64,000 nucleotides of DNA from positions 2,668,001 to 2,732,000 of the forward strand of contig JAQFVV010012446.1 of the NCBI GenBank assembly GCA_028023455.1. The letters run 5' to 3'. The notes beneath the pieces are model-generated. The model had not been told where the DNA came from. It made no database searches and saw only the letters and a program-made list of their open reading frames with translations. This document shows, in pieces, positions 48,599 through 61,170 of this stretch; position 1 is the first letter of the stretch; every line of letters begins with the position of its first letter. Source of the stretch: Epiperipatus broadwayi. Taxonomy: Eukaryota; Onychophora; Udeonychophora; Euonychophora; Peripatidae. A program made the translations under genes and the position numbers.

Positions 48599-49349
48599 GG
48601 GGTGTTGCTGGAACATTGAGTAAGCTGAAGTTATTTGATAGTCATATTTTATTGGTTTTGAATTCTTAATGATTGTTTTTTCTAAATTGTATATTTTACC
48701 CCATTTAAGCAAACGATATTTTATCATTTTTCTATATTTTCCATTATATGGTAAAATATGAAAATTTATAAAGGCCCTAAAATATTATTTAAAAATAATG
48801 CTTTAAAAAATGAAATTATTACATTACTATTTTAAAAAAAAAAAAAAAGCCCAGTGAATTAGCATTCAGTGCTAGTAATCATCCTTATGCGTATGTGTGT
48901 ACATATCAATTACATATACAATACATTCAATTAATGATATGTATTACATTTTCAAGTGATAATTTATCAAGCATATTCTTATTAAACATTTGAAAAATTC
49001 TCAAATATCAGTTGAGTACATGGGTTTAGTGCAAAAAATTAATGTTAGCATTTTCATTTTTAATTATTGGTTGCAAGACTATATTGAGCCGATAATTTCG
49101 ATCAGCTCGTTATGTTCTCTGTGTGTATGTAAATATATGTATATACACATATTCATTAGGTAGGAAATAAAAGCTGTGTGTATAGAAAGGGTTTTTTTTT
49201 TTGGTATTATTTGTTTTTTTATTGGGATTTAAAAAAAAAAAAAGCAAAATGGTAGATTAGTTATTTTTTAATTGGATTGAGAGATTAAATTGAAAGTGAT
49301 AGAAAAATTTTTTTAAAGTTTTTGGAAACAATTTCGTAATTAATTATTT

Positions 49350-50700
49350 TAATTTTCTAATCTGAAGGGAGGGGAGAGAGAAAAAGAATTTTAATTAATT
49401 CTATTGTCGTGACTTCTGGTTAGCTAGGTGTTAAAAACAAAAAAAATGAAAAGAATGCAATCACTGGCCGGGAACATGATCAAAGAAAAGGGCTATAAAT
49501 AGAGAGAAAAACCTATTGTTTAGATTATTATTAGCTTTTTAATAAAAAAAGAAAAACTATTAAGAAAAAAAGTGAAATAAAAATGATCGAAGGCTAAAAT
49601 GAAATAGAATGTGTCCCCAGCCAGGGCACTGATCTATTCCTAGATCTTCATCGAATCGTGAAACCATCTCAAGAAACATAAAACCACATAGGAGAAAGCT
49701 GAGCTAGCCGTGGAACAAAATTAGTTGCCGAGACTCAATTCCCAAGAGGTGCGAAGAAACGCTTATGGACATGCACTGATCGATCAGGGTAACGAAAGCT
49801 TTGTTTATTGGTTGAAATATAGACATTATCGAACTTTAAACATTCATTTAGGATTGCATTTAACCATTAATGAACTATGAGTTATGACAATAGAAGGCGA
49901 TTCTATTTTAATATTAATAATGTTTATATCTACATTAATTTGTTTAGGTAAAATACATAAATTATTTGTATGTTTTAATTTCTCTTTATGAATGGTTAGC
50001 TAAATTTTGACTAAATTTTCAGGACTATTGGGCGAGGTTAAGAAAAGCTAATCCAATAAATGAAACCACGAGAATGTTATTAGAATAGAATTAAAAATGA
50101 TTTAGAAAGCAAATGAAAAGTATTAAGGGTTGAGAAAATATTGAAAGAGAGGGTAGGGGTCTTGTTATAACTTATTCCTAATAGTAAGCCGCTTAATCCT
50201 AATACCGGTCAAGCTTTGGATCAGTTTGGACGCTTATTTAAGTAAAAATGTGTGTTCCTTTGAGAACGAAATATATATTATTCTTCGCCTGTTTTTTTTT
50301 CTTTAATTGAAAAGAAAGATTACGTTAGTTATGTAAAGAGTCAAGAAAAAGCCGGAAGGTATAGAGGGGTTATTAGAGATTTGTTTTGTTAATGGTCCTG
50401 AATAAACAAAATAAAGAAAAATGAAACTATAATAAAGTGTATCATTGGTTAAAGGTTATGAAAGTGGTTTTTTTTTTTTTTTGCATTTGTTCTTTAAACA
50501 ATAAAACCTCTCATTGTATTAAATCTGTCCATGTTAAAATAGGATTGTTGAGAGAAATTTGGTTTAATCTGTCATACATATACAAATTATTGGCTGCAAA
50601 TGTGGGATTTTTCTAATTTTGCGGTTCTAGGTTCTTTTCCTAGTGGCGCCCTTGTATGATAACGATTCCAGATTTTTTTTAATTCTCAGCATACGATCAT
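49350..50700. other. Non-coding block with unusual composition
   Basis: Within it, 49600-49800 is clearly less AT-rich than its surroundings (gtgtccccagccagggcact, gctgagctagccgtggaaca, gatcgatcagggtaacgaaa). Smaller such patches lie at 50190-50240 and 50640. No open frame spans them and I find no repeat partner in the window. It could be an exon of a non-coding RNA, a regulatory element or a unique repeat. Confidence 0.35.
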
Positions 50701-52489
50701 TGAGGTATAAAAAGTAGTGGCACAATTTACTTATAATTTTATGAGAAATGTAATAAAGCTGTTAGTAAAATATTAGTTTCAAAATTTATCTCAACATTTG
50801 TAATTACAAAATTATTAACTTTTAAACTTTTTTAATAACAATCATTTTATCAGCTGTATTGCTTTTTTCTTTTACATTAATTTGAACTTTATGACTACAT
50901 GTAATATTTTGTTTATTACCATGCAAACTAAAATTATGAAAATTGTATCTTTAAACCAATCCATAAAAATTTATTATGATGACCTTTGCAGGAAAAGGGA
51001 GTATTTAATAACATTTTTGTTGAAAAATTAATTTATTACCCAATCTACAAATCCATCTTCAGCATTTTTAAGTGGTTGCAAAAATCTGCTGTATGTTATT
51101 ACTCATTGCTATTCTCTATCTTTTAGCTTCTTTGGAAATTGATTTGATTCAAATCGTCCAATGTTGTGCTTAAATAGCCTTAATTTTTTTTAATAAATAT
51201 GATGACTACAGATTTAGTCTTGTTAAGAACCAAATCGTGTTTTTGTAATTGTAAATTTAACAAATAAGCAATATTATTTTTTCTTTTAGATTATGAGCAG
51301 TAGTGTGCCATCAAAAATTTTTATATCAAATTTATAAAATCATCTTAAATAATTGATTCTTTTATAGCAGCAAACTTGAATATGAAGCAACTACTATTCA
51401 AAGTTATATGTTTGTGCAAAAGTATTAAAATATAGTCATTAAAAGATTTAGATTTGATGTTATCTACAGCAATATTTCGTTGTTTGCCATATATTGTTTC
51501 TGTCTGTGAAATACTAATTTCTTTTTAAAATGCCATAGAAATTGTAAATCGTCTGATAAACATATGTGTACAATATTTTCTTTTAATGTAGGTTTTTGAA
51601 TGTCAGATATCTTAATCCATTGTCTAATAAAGTTGATTCAGCTGTAAATACAAATTCTAATGTCCGTAACATGTTAAATATTTCTTGTTTTTGATCTTTT
51701 CAGTAATGATCAATAGTATCATTGTTTAAGTGAAACTGGTTGTACTAGGCTAATAGTGATAATTCTAGAAATAGCAAGCAAAATTGTGTTTGGGTTTTCA
51801 AACTTAACAATCGGCAATAAAATGTTTCAAACTCGCAAATAATCATATTTTACTGACATAAATGAAAACTTGTTCAGTAACAATAGTTTTTCAAATTTGT
51901 TATGAAAATTTTGAAAGATATATCATCTCCTTCCACTAACTTTTCTGCATTGACTATATATTATGTACTAATGAAGCATATTGAATTGTGTGAAATGTGT
52001 ACAAAAAGTGTTGTTTATTTAAAAAAGCTTATTTGCATAATCTAGATTAATCTTTCATATGTTCAAATCTAGAAAACTATAATTTTGATTAGAAATAGTT
52101 TTTCACTTATAAGGTGCATCATATATTTCACCTTTAAAGTTGATGTCACCCTCCCCCCTCCTAATATTAATATTTTTTCTTTTTAAATTAATGAACAAAA
52201 ATATAAATAATTAATTCTACATTGTATTTTACAAGAACTTATTGTTGTAAGCATGGGTGTTGGAATATTAACTCTAGGTTTGAACTTAGAGAAGCAGCAA
52301 GCTTTGATTTATATGAGTTGTTACCACTTTCTAATTTGCAAGATATGTGTAATGAATAATTTGTCTTTTGAAAATATTACTAAAAGTATTCTATGGGATT
52401 ACCTTAATAAAGATCACTAGCTGCGAGTGCGATTTTAAAATCAAAAAGTAGGAAAACATTTTTTATTGCACGTTTATTCAGAAAGTTGA
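50700..52489. other. Geneless stretch
   Basis: AT-rich sequence. No coding frame, RNA gene or clear repeat recognised. Confidence 0.5.
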
Positions 52490-53490
52490 TTTAATTACTG
52501 TATTACTCTGAATTTAAGATTCACCCCCTTTTTAGGAACCCAAAATTTGGGAAAAAAAATTTAACCCTGAATTTAAAATGTAGAAGTTTAAGCCAGAAAA
52601 AAAATTTACAAAAATTTTTCTATTAATCTGAATCATTCTTTTAAAATAATTTATTTTTTAAAATATTTTCAGAAAAAAAATTTCTAAAATCGGCAAAATA
52701 ATGTTAAGATTCTAAAACATTCGTTTTATTTTAAAATCAAAACAAAAATCCTAGAACTGTTAAAATTTTGACAGGCACTGCCTTGTGTCCAGAATAAGAA
52801 ACAACCTATCATCATCTTGGCATGATCTTATCTCATTGTGTATATTGATTTCTTGTAAAAAAATTCTAAAGATTACAAAATAACAGTAAAATGTGGCAAC
52901 ATAACATTAAAAGATTCTAAAATATTCATTTTCACTTTAAAATCAAAAGGAAAATCCCAGAACTCAAAATTTTGATAGGCACTTCTTTGTGTACAGAACA
53001 AGATGCAACAATCAACATCTTGGAAAGCAGGCTCTTATTGTATATATTGATTTGTTAGTTGTAAAAAAGTTCTAAAACTCGTTTTCATCTTAAAAATCAA
53101 AACAAATATCAGAATTGTCAGCATCGGCAAAATAATATTAAAAGATTCTAAAACATTTTTCACTTTAAAAATCAAAACAAAAATATCGGAATTGTCAACA
53201 TCAGCAAAATAATGTTAAAAGTGGCGGTTTGAGAGAGAATGAAAACCATTTAAGAAATTAATCCAAAAAATATTGATTAAAAAAATTTAATATGCTATTC
53301 TACACAGGTAACTATCGTAATAGTATGTGCATGTACAGTGTAAAGCAAAGATCCATAGAAATAAGATGTTAAAAATTTTTGTTTAAATTTAAGACACACC
53401 TCCTTTTTAGGGGTTCAAAATTTGGAAAAAATGTGACTTATATTTGAAATATGTACCATGAATTTGAACTTCAAACATTTTTTCCCTCAT
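52490..53490. repeat. Diverged direct-repeat array inside inverted-like ends
   Basis: A block containing aaagattctaaaacatt, then aaaatcaaaacaaaaat and gaattgtca or a variant, recurs at about 52705, 52900, 53070 and 53140. Each end has aatttaagattcaccccctt (52512) or aatttaagacacacctcctt (53387) followed by tttagg and a caaaatttgg block. The array looks like internal duplications within one repetitive element. Class unknown. Confidence 0.6.
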
Positions 53491-54467
53491 ATAAATATTT
53501 TTTTAACTGTGAATAAAGAAACTTAAATATTTATAAGCCTACAACTATAATGTGTACGCTAAACTTTATGAATTCCACTTTGTTATAACATTTTTTCCTC
53601 GTAAATATTTAATTAAATTGTATAAAACTGAATGAAGAAACTTAGCTATTTGTAAGCCTACAAATATTGCACAGGGATCATCTAGTAAAAATAATACTAT
53701 GAAATTTTTTATGAATATGACATTGTTAAATTTAAAACATTCTTCCATAAACATTACACAGGTTCCCTAATTCAATACTATTATTGAAACTTTCATAATT
53801 TTAATTTCTAAATGTTTAGGAAATATTTTTAAACAAAAAAAAAATGGAACATTTAAGGGACTTGAATGAAACATTTTTTATTTCTCAGTGGATTTAATTA
53901 AAACATTCTTTATCATTTTCACTTTCCAATAATCAGCTTATGAATTAATTATTCCTTAATTTTCAAAGTATTTTCTATGCCAGATGCATAATTTTCTAGT
54001 GGATATTAGAAAATATCAACATCTACAATATACAAAATCAAGAAAAACTGATTTTTAAAAATGAGCAGAAAGGTAAAAAAAGTAGTAATGTCGTCAAAAA
54101 CTAAGCCTCCATTTTGAAAAGTTTTTGGGAGATTATATTTTTTTTATATAAAGAAATTATAGCTGAGAAATATTTTCATTTTTTAATACATTTTTCTTGC
54201 AATATTTCTTCTTCTCCAGTGAATACTTTTAAAAATATTTTATTTGCGAGAAACTCCACTAATAGTAAGTTCTTTTTTAATATGCTGAGGGGGGGGGGTA
54301 AAAATGGCTAAATGCATTTTAATTCTTCAGCTTTTATTTGAATGTATCATGTCCCTCGCCCTAAATGTGGATTATCGTTAGTCTTATGGCCATTCTGTAA
54401 TGTAATTTATTAATATACTTATTTTTTAAAATTGCATTTTTGGCATATTTTTATTTTAAATAGAAGT

Positions 54468-54562
54468 CTTGCATTGGTGGTTGAGAGGTCAGCACGACTG
54501 CCTTGCAGTTGCCCGGGTTGCGGGTTCGCGTCCCGGCCGATGCTATGACACTTAAAAAAAAA
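54468..54562 (+). mobile_element. tRNA-derived SINE (subfamily b), least diverged head
   Basis: tcttgcattggtggttgaga starts the copy. The body has cccgggttgcgggttcgcgt with the B box and ends gatgctatgacacttaaaaa. It is rich in CpG. No clear target duplication is seen. Confidence 0.88.
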
Positions 54563-54774
54563 AAAGTTTGGAAAATAAAAAATTGTTAACAAATTTGCTA
54601 TAAAATAAAGTACATACCCTGCGACCTCTTTCAAACTATTATATTTTCAGCAAAAAAGTATAAACATTTCTACTTGTAAAAAGTAAACTAAACACAACAT
54701 TTTACAATAAAATTATTTAATTTTTTTGATAGCTTAACTATTAATAAAACAATAGAGGAAATATATTTCTATTA

Positions 54775-55100
54775 GTTATTCATTAGACGAGATTCACTTA
54801 ATGAATAATATTTGTGTAGTATAATTTTTCACTACGCCATGGTGGGGATTAGTTTTTAACAGCTTTTATTTACTAAGGCAATAAACCTAAAGCATGTGTG
54901 GTTGAAAATGCAAAGGTAGGGACCTCTACAGGTCTTAACCACAAGCTTATGCACAGCTTTTAATAGCTTGTGGAGAGGTGTAATCATAAACACATGACCA
55001 AAGAGGTATATGCTCTCCAAGATGCACCTTTCATGCTAAACTATCATTCATCAGTTGGTCCAGATCACAATCTCATACATATCCTAATATCAGTACAAAG
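54775..55100. mobile_element. Foldback family E, partial copy
   Basis: Left terminus ttattcattagacgagattc, then atgaataatatttgtgtagt and cactacgcca as in 36850-37312. The internal blocks aatcataaacacatgaccaa and attcatcagttggtccagat also match. The right terminal repeat is missing. Confidence 0.7.
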
Positions 55101-55189
55101 ATTGTAAGCTTCATGGCAAAGTGTGGGGGAAATGGGTAATACAAAGCAAAATCAATGGGTGATAAAATTAACACATCATTGAATAAAAC

Positions 55190-56030
55190 TCAAAAATGGA
55201 AGTAGGCTGTACATATTGATAGATGTGATAATAGTTGGACAACTGAATGTCAAGAAACCATATATGATACAAATGAAAGAGATGATTATTGAAGTAATTG
55301 ACTTAAATCGTCAAGTCCGGAGAATATTTATCGTCCTTTAGTGCATTGCTCATAACTTAAATACGAAAAAATTAGAGTAAACCTAAAGATAATCATTCTA
55401 TAATGGTACTGATAATTGAAAATATCTTCATCCTAATTATGATAATTATTAACAAAATGTAAAAGGAATTTGGAAATAAGTCTTTATTAAAATGAGATTT
55501 GATGAAAACTTTTTTTTTTACAATCAAAACGCTATTTTATTGGAGAATATCTTTTACTATAATACAAATATGGAAAAAATGCGCATGACAGCTTGTTAAT
55601 GCTATATTTAATTTACTACAGAACACAAATATTGTAGAATACATCGAAAAATTATTTAATAAAACGTATATTTTTTAAGTTGCATAAACAAATTAGATTC
55701 AAAATATCTCATTTCTACTTGGGGGGGGGGGGGGAATGACCGACATAATAGAACACCTATATAGAAACTTGCAGCATACAGTAAAGTATAGACAAGAAGA
55801 AATGAAAGTATGTGATAAGAGAACAAACAGGTGTTACTAGCATCAGTAATAAAATTAAGACTGAAACAGATTGGACATGTTGCTATAAGAAATAAATGAT
55901 AAACAATTGAAGCTCTAAGATGGATTTTTAGAAACAGTTTGCTAGAAGTTTGTAGTAACAGAATTACTGGATTAAACTTGGGACAATTATTTTCCTTCAA
56001 TGAATCGTGAACGAAGATGATAATGACACA
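55190..56030 (+). pseudogene. RTE-type LINE 3' fragments, heavily degraded
   Basis: Two pieces are visible. At 55200-55265, aatggaagtaggctgtacat and ataatagttggacaactgaa match the GHIxRRxDxRWTIE block. At 55800-56030, gagaacaaacaggtgttact matches REQTGVT and is followed by ttggacatgttgctataaga and a degenerate tail ending gaacgaagatgataatga. A G run (about 55722-55735) lies between them. Both are dead and the order suggests two insertions. Confidence 0.6.
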
Positions 56031-56039
56031 CATTAATAA

Positions 56040-59000
56040 ATAAAATTGTATATTTATATAACTTCTATATCTAAATTCAATGTGTTGCTGCAGACTTTTT
56101 AATTATAGTCATGTATGTGCATGCGCGCACACACTACGCTGTGATAAAGGGATTGTGTTTGTGCTATTCCATTTTCATCTTTTCATTACACATGAAACAA
56201 TTCCAATCCAAATATTTATTTAATGACTGGATTTTTTTTTTTTTTAATCTTTTGAAGTTTGAATGGTCATAACTCCTTTAAATGGGGCTAATAGTAATGA
56301 TGTGTGAAAGCAGTTTGTCTCGCCTATGTTTATGGTTTTTATTTTTAATGTATACAGTAAGTTTACTTCTGTTAATCAAAAAGATACATAATTTGTAAGA
56401 ATTACATTGAAAGGGAGGAATAATTATGAAGGAAATGAGGGAGGCAAGTTATGTATTTAATTCGTTGTGTATAAAAGAATGAATACTAGAAATTAAATAT
56501 TAATTGCAAACATAATTAAAGAAATTTTTTGACTGTAGAATCTTTATCATAAGAACATTGGTTAGGAATTTTCTGCAATCATATATAATATACTTCAAAT
56601 TAACATATATAAAAATTAACTAAAATAAATGATTTGTGCTTTCCTGGTGAATGTAGAAAGTATTTACAACAACAAAGTACAAATGCTGTTTATTATCCAA
56701 CTTACTTGGATATTGTTTGAGACCATATGGATATAGGTCCATTTTACTATTTGACAGCTTCAGAAAGTGGATATTTAAATGCGTAATTAATATCCATGTC
56801 ATTATTCAGTTGGTGAATAAAACAATTTATTATATATATTTTTTCTTGAAAAATTGATGTAGTTGATCACAATATCTCATAAGAAACAGAGATTTGTCTT
56901 TTAAGAAGTTAAAAAGTGGAAGTTAAAAACATAGCATCTAGTTTCCAAACTATCTAGAAATCGTGATATATGTCATGTATATGTTAAACAATGAAATACA
57001 TCCTTTATGTTGCAACTGTCAGAAAGTATAGTTGCTTTAACCTGACTCATACACATAGGTAAAGGGGTTCAAACCTCTCATACTCCTCTAAATCCTGATT
57101 CATTTCCTTAATCTCACAAGATTTAATTTTCTAATGCAGCCCCGTGATCAGGTAGAGACAAAAACTCTTAGGAATTCTAGTATGTGATGATCAGGTTTAC
57201 CCATATAAAATAATGAACATCTACATCTTGGTTACTATTATAAATTGTAATATATTATTAGCATAAGATTATTTATGTTTCATTTATGGAATTATTTACA
57301 AATAACAAGAAAGTACCCACGTATGTATATAAGATTCAATTGTACATAGATTTTTGAAATAAAAGAAGAAAAAAAACCATTTTATATGCATTATTAAACA
57401 TGGGGATAAATTTGATTAAGTAGAGAGAAAGTGTGGAAATTGATCTATGGTGCGAGAACATGGTAAAGTTAACATGTTTAAATTAGCTAAATGAACCAGA
57501 GACTGAATTGAACATAGTCTCATTTATATTAATATAATCCCAACAAATATTTACAATAGATTTGCATAGCAACACAGATTATATATCAATTGGCATAATT
57601 ATAAAACCAAAGGGTAAGATTCAGTGTGGTACTTAGAGGCTGTGATATATACTTAATGCATATCTCTAAAATACAGTAAAGTCTTCATCATAATGCCAAT
57701 TTGATAAATGGTTAGCTATTTCGCTTCTAATTGATTATTAGAGAAAGGAACCCGTTCACCTAAGTGTGACCTGGGTTCAGGAAGAAAGTGTTTCATGATA
57801 GCTTAATGTCCTTTTCCTCTTGCTGCCTCTTTAAAAGGATTCAATGTTCCAGGAAACTGATATGTCCAGTATTCACAAGCTGGCTGGATGAAGTAATTTG
57901 AAAAATACAATAAAAAATGTAGAGGTACTATATAATCACTAAGTAATGCAGCACAGGGAATATAGTCAAACAACCTTAAATATTAAAGTCTTATTAACAT
58001 TAATTTATATATGATCCTGTATATTACTATGCTAGAAAATCCATTCTACAATAATAAAAACCCATTCACTTCAAAGTCATAAAATAAACATATATGCAAG
58101 CAATATACCAACATTTATTCTTAGTCTGATTAATCAATAATTCCTGTAATAATCCATCCCCTTCCTTACATTAAATACTTCATCAAATAATAATATTATT
58201 ACTATAATAATGATGATGATGATAATAAGAATAAATGCTTATAAAAATCCCCCCTAACGCTCGTAAGCACTCACATATAAGGTTTTAGACCATTAACAGG
58301 AAAAAAAATTAAAATGTTAGTGCTATTTCATTTTAGTTAAAAGCAGTTATTCACCACTGATACAATATATTTTAACTACTTGCGCCCATTCAGAAGGTCA
58401 CATTATATATAACAATAAAAAAAAAAAAAAACAGGTTTAGTTGATCATTAGAATACATAACTTAACCTTTTTAAAATATATGTAAGGACAAATATATGTT
58501 AAGCAGAACAATAATAAAAAAACGACAAAGATAAAAAAGTTATCGGTAACTCAGACGCATATATATATAATAGGAATTAAGCTTTATATGGATGGCAAAT
58601 TAAGAGTCCATTTTTAGAGGCCTCATGATGCAGTTATTTCTTGACAACTGTTATGGTCTACATCAGAAATCTGTGCTCCTGTTTCCATTTAGATAGATCT
58701 TTCTTTCTGGTAGCAAAGGTAGGCAGTTATCAGGCACGATTCTTCAGTCTTTTGCTGGGCTTCATCTCTAGGATTTCCTCTGAGGAAGGACAAAGAGGAT
58801 GGAGGATTTACTGAAGCATGATTTGCGCAGACATTTACGAATTGGTCCAGACTTTAGCCAAGATGATTTTTTTGAACAAAAAAGAATTTTAGTATTCATA
58901 ACTTAACTCTTTTTTTCACATTAATTAATTGCAATCTACCAATGCTTCCATTGTTTACCTGCTCTTAAAAGCATCATATGATTTTACACTATTGTTAAAC

Positions 59001-59444
59001 AAAATATTTTATATTACCTCATTTTTCCAAATGGATCTTAAGTTAAAATTGTTTCACTTAATCTATTTTGTGCATCAGTTGATTTCTTTATTTGCTGATG
59101 TAATACTTTTTTAGATTTGCAGATGAAATAATTTTTTACTTTAAACTCTTTCTATACTTCTAAATTATATACATTTAAATTAATTTCCTTTATAATTTAT
59201 TTTAACATTATACACACACATATATTATCAATCATTTATTTTAATAACCATTCATTGTGGTTGGCTTTATGGTCTGTGGTTAAATAAACAGTGAATGGTA
59301 AAGCACACATATATATGGCTCTCTCTCTATATATATATATGCAACTTCAATATATACTCAATTAGTTTATGCCAAGATTGTAAGAAAATGCTGTTACAGT
59401 TCTCTTTTCAAGTTGCCTGCAGCATCTCAAAATATATTACATTG
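56040..59444. other. Geneless stretch with microsatellites
   Basis: No supported gene. It holds a trinucleotide-like tract of taa/tga units at 58188-58235 and a CT/TA tract at 59318-59341. Less AT-rich patches at 57050-57180, 57720-57860 and 58600-58830 have no partner in the window and no long frame. Confidence 0.5.
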
Positions 59445-60260
59445 TTTATGTGTTTACCACAAAAGTTTTAAAGTACTAGCATCTCTGAATGAGTTACAAC
59501 ATAAAATCTGATTGTTTCATATCTTAATCCAGGGATTTCCAACTTGGAATACACATACCCCCACAGGTACAGGAAGCTTGTCCAGGGAGTATGGTGAATA
59601 GCAGGTAAATAAATTTATTATGCTATTAATAATTCCAAAAATATTTGTTTTCAATATTTCTGGTCTATTCCATGTTGGTATTGTCTATCAGCCATACTGT
59701 TAACAATTTGGGTCTTTTTTTGGACATGGGTTGCATACACTTTTTTCTCACTGCAGGAGGAAGCACCGGATAATTTACTAAAAACCAAAGGGTGTACAAG
59801 AACCAAAAAGGCTGAATAGTTTTTATGAAAACTTAATTACTATTTATTTCTTATAATAAATAAGGGATATCGGATAATTTATTAAAAGCCAAAGGGGTAT
59901 GGGCACCAAAATGGTTGAAAATTTCTGTCTTAAACCCATGATGGAACAATCTTCTAATATTAAAGTTTGTTTTAAATTAGGCAAAGCTGCTATTAAAAAT
60001 ATTTGAAATAATTCAAACTGTACATGGAAGTGAAATTATGAGACCCAAGAACATTTTCAAATAGTTTGCAAGATTTTGTGATAGCAGGGACAACACTGAA
60101 GATTACAAGGAAGGAACAAAACACTTATATCCTAGTGCCTTACATATTTTTTTTGTGGTTAATAGCTAATCTTCATTAAATAATATGTTGACTCAGAGAT
60201 GGTACTACAGGCATCTTGGAAGAAATCTGTCACTTTTTTACGGGGAGACACTGTGTATCA
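59445..60260. repeat. Dispersed repeat family H, copy interrupted by a hAT MITE
   Basis: The left end tttaccacaaaagttttaaa (59453) and the right blocks agtttgcaagattttgtgat (60062) and ttgactcagagatggtacta (60188) are in the same order as the other family H copies. The hAT-like element at 59530-59927 splits it. Confidence 0.55.
59530..59927. mobile_element. hAT-type non-autonomous element (398 bp)
   Basis: The left end is cagggatttccaacttgg, and the right end is the reverse complement of cagaaattttcaacc. The flanking 8-bp duplication is tcttaatc (59522-59529) and tcttaaac (59928-59935), 7 of 8 identical. Start bases CAG and 8-bp duplication are hAT hallmarks. Subterminal inverted blocks (aatacacatacccccacagg / ccaaaggggtatgggcacca) support it. 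No transposase frame. Confidence 0.8.
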
Positions 60261-60325
60261 TCACTTATCAATCAATTAATCATTGGAATAAATACTTGAA
60301 ATATAATAACTAGTGATTACAGAAT

Positions 60326-60520
60326 GGCATCTTGTTGCTGTTAAGATACTCCTAGGTAATTGAAAAATTAGATAATTGAAGATTCTTGAAATTATATCAA
60401 ATATATTAATAACCAATGGGGAGGGGGGGCATCTTGTTGCTGTTAAGATACTCCTAGATAATCTGAAAATTAGATAATTGAAGATTCTTGAAATATCAAA
60501 TATATTAATAACCAATGGGT
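60326..60520. repeat. About 102-bp tandem duplication
   Basis: Two units begin ggcatcttgttgctgttaag / ggcatcttgttgctgttaag at 60326 and 60428. Both run to aataaccaatgggg / aataaccaatgggt with small indels, and a G run sits between them. Confidence 0.9.
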
Positions 60521-60819
60521 ATGTCAAATATATTATTAAGAAAAGAATATAATGACATCTAGGTATTTAGATAGGAAGCCTAATACATAAAAAATCTACA
60601 CATGATATTGCTTAGATTCAATAAATTATTTCAGTAAGTAGTAATGAACTTTATCTAAAATAATCATAAAAGTTTAGAAATATAAAGAATAGTAAATTGA
60701 CCACTCAGTGTTAGAAATTATTTTAAAAAATAACCTATATATTGAACTGAATCCTTTTAAAAGCTATTATTTAATTGGGTTTAAACACCCTTTAATTTTT
60801 ATTTTTAATATTACATGAT

Positions 60820-61170
60820 TGGACCGGCCCTTCAAACAGAGGTAAGAATACCATCGATAGCAGAGCCATCAACGATACCCATGGTCAAATCAAGCTATGC
60901 AAAGTATAACACGATCACATTTCCAGACCATGGCCCACCTTGACTGCTAGATTCAAACCTCTGCCATCCAAAGCATTTTATGTTTTGAGGATCAACCTCA
61001 GGCACCAGCCAATCATAAGTTATATAATCAGCATGCTTTGGACAACAGGCACACAATCCAGTAATTGTAATATCCCATGACTAGCTCACATTCTGTCTCA
61101 GGATCCAGCACATTTACTTAACACATAAAATAACTCTACACTAATTTACTGGTGACACAGTGACAAGAGA
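60820..61170. other. Less AT-rich unassigned block
   Basis: Composition is noticeably more balanced (ccggcccttcaaacagaggt, catggcccaccttgactgct, caacctcaggcaccagccaa). No open frame of useful length on either strand and no partner in the window. Possibly an unclassified transposon or LTR fragment. A similar block follows at about 61400-61800. Confidence 0.35.

Noticed and set aside
50640-50652. tggcgccc as a tRNA primer binding site of an LTR element
   Set aside because: Only eight bases match, with no LTR end beside it and no retroviral-type coding sequence nearby.
54478-54545. tRNA-Leu or tRNA-Ser gene
   Set aside because: A and B boxes are tRNA-like but the stems do not pair, and six other copies with the same non-tRNA end and target duplications show it is a SINE.
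55656-56033. 125-aa minus-strand open frame
   Set aside because: It is antisense to a decayed RTE fragment and a G run. No domain is visible.
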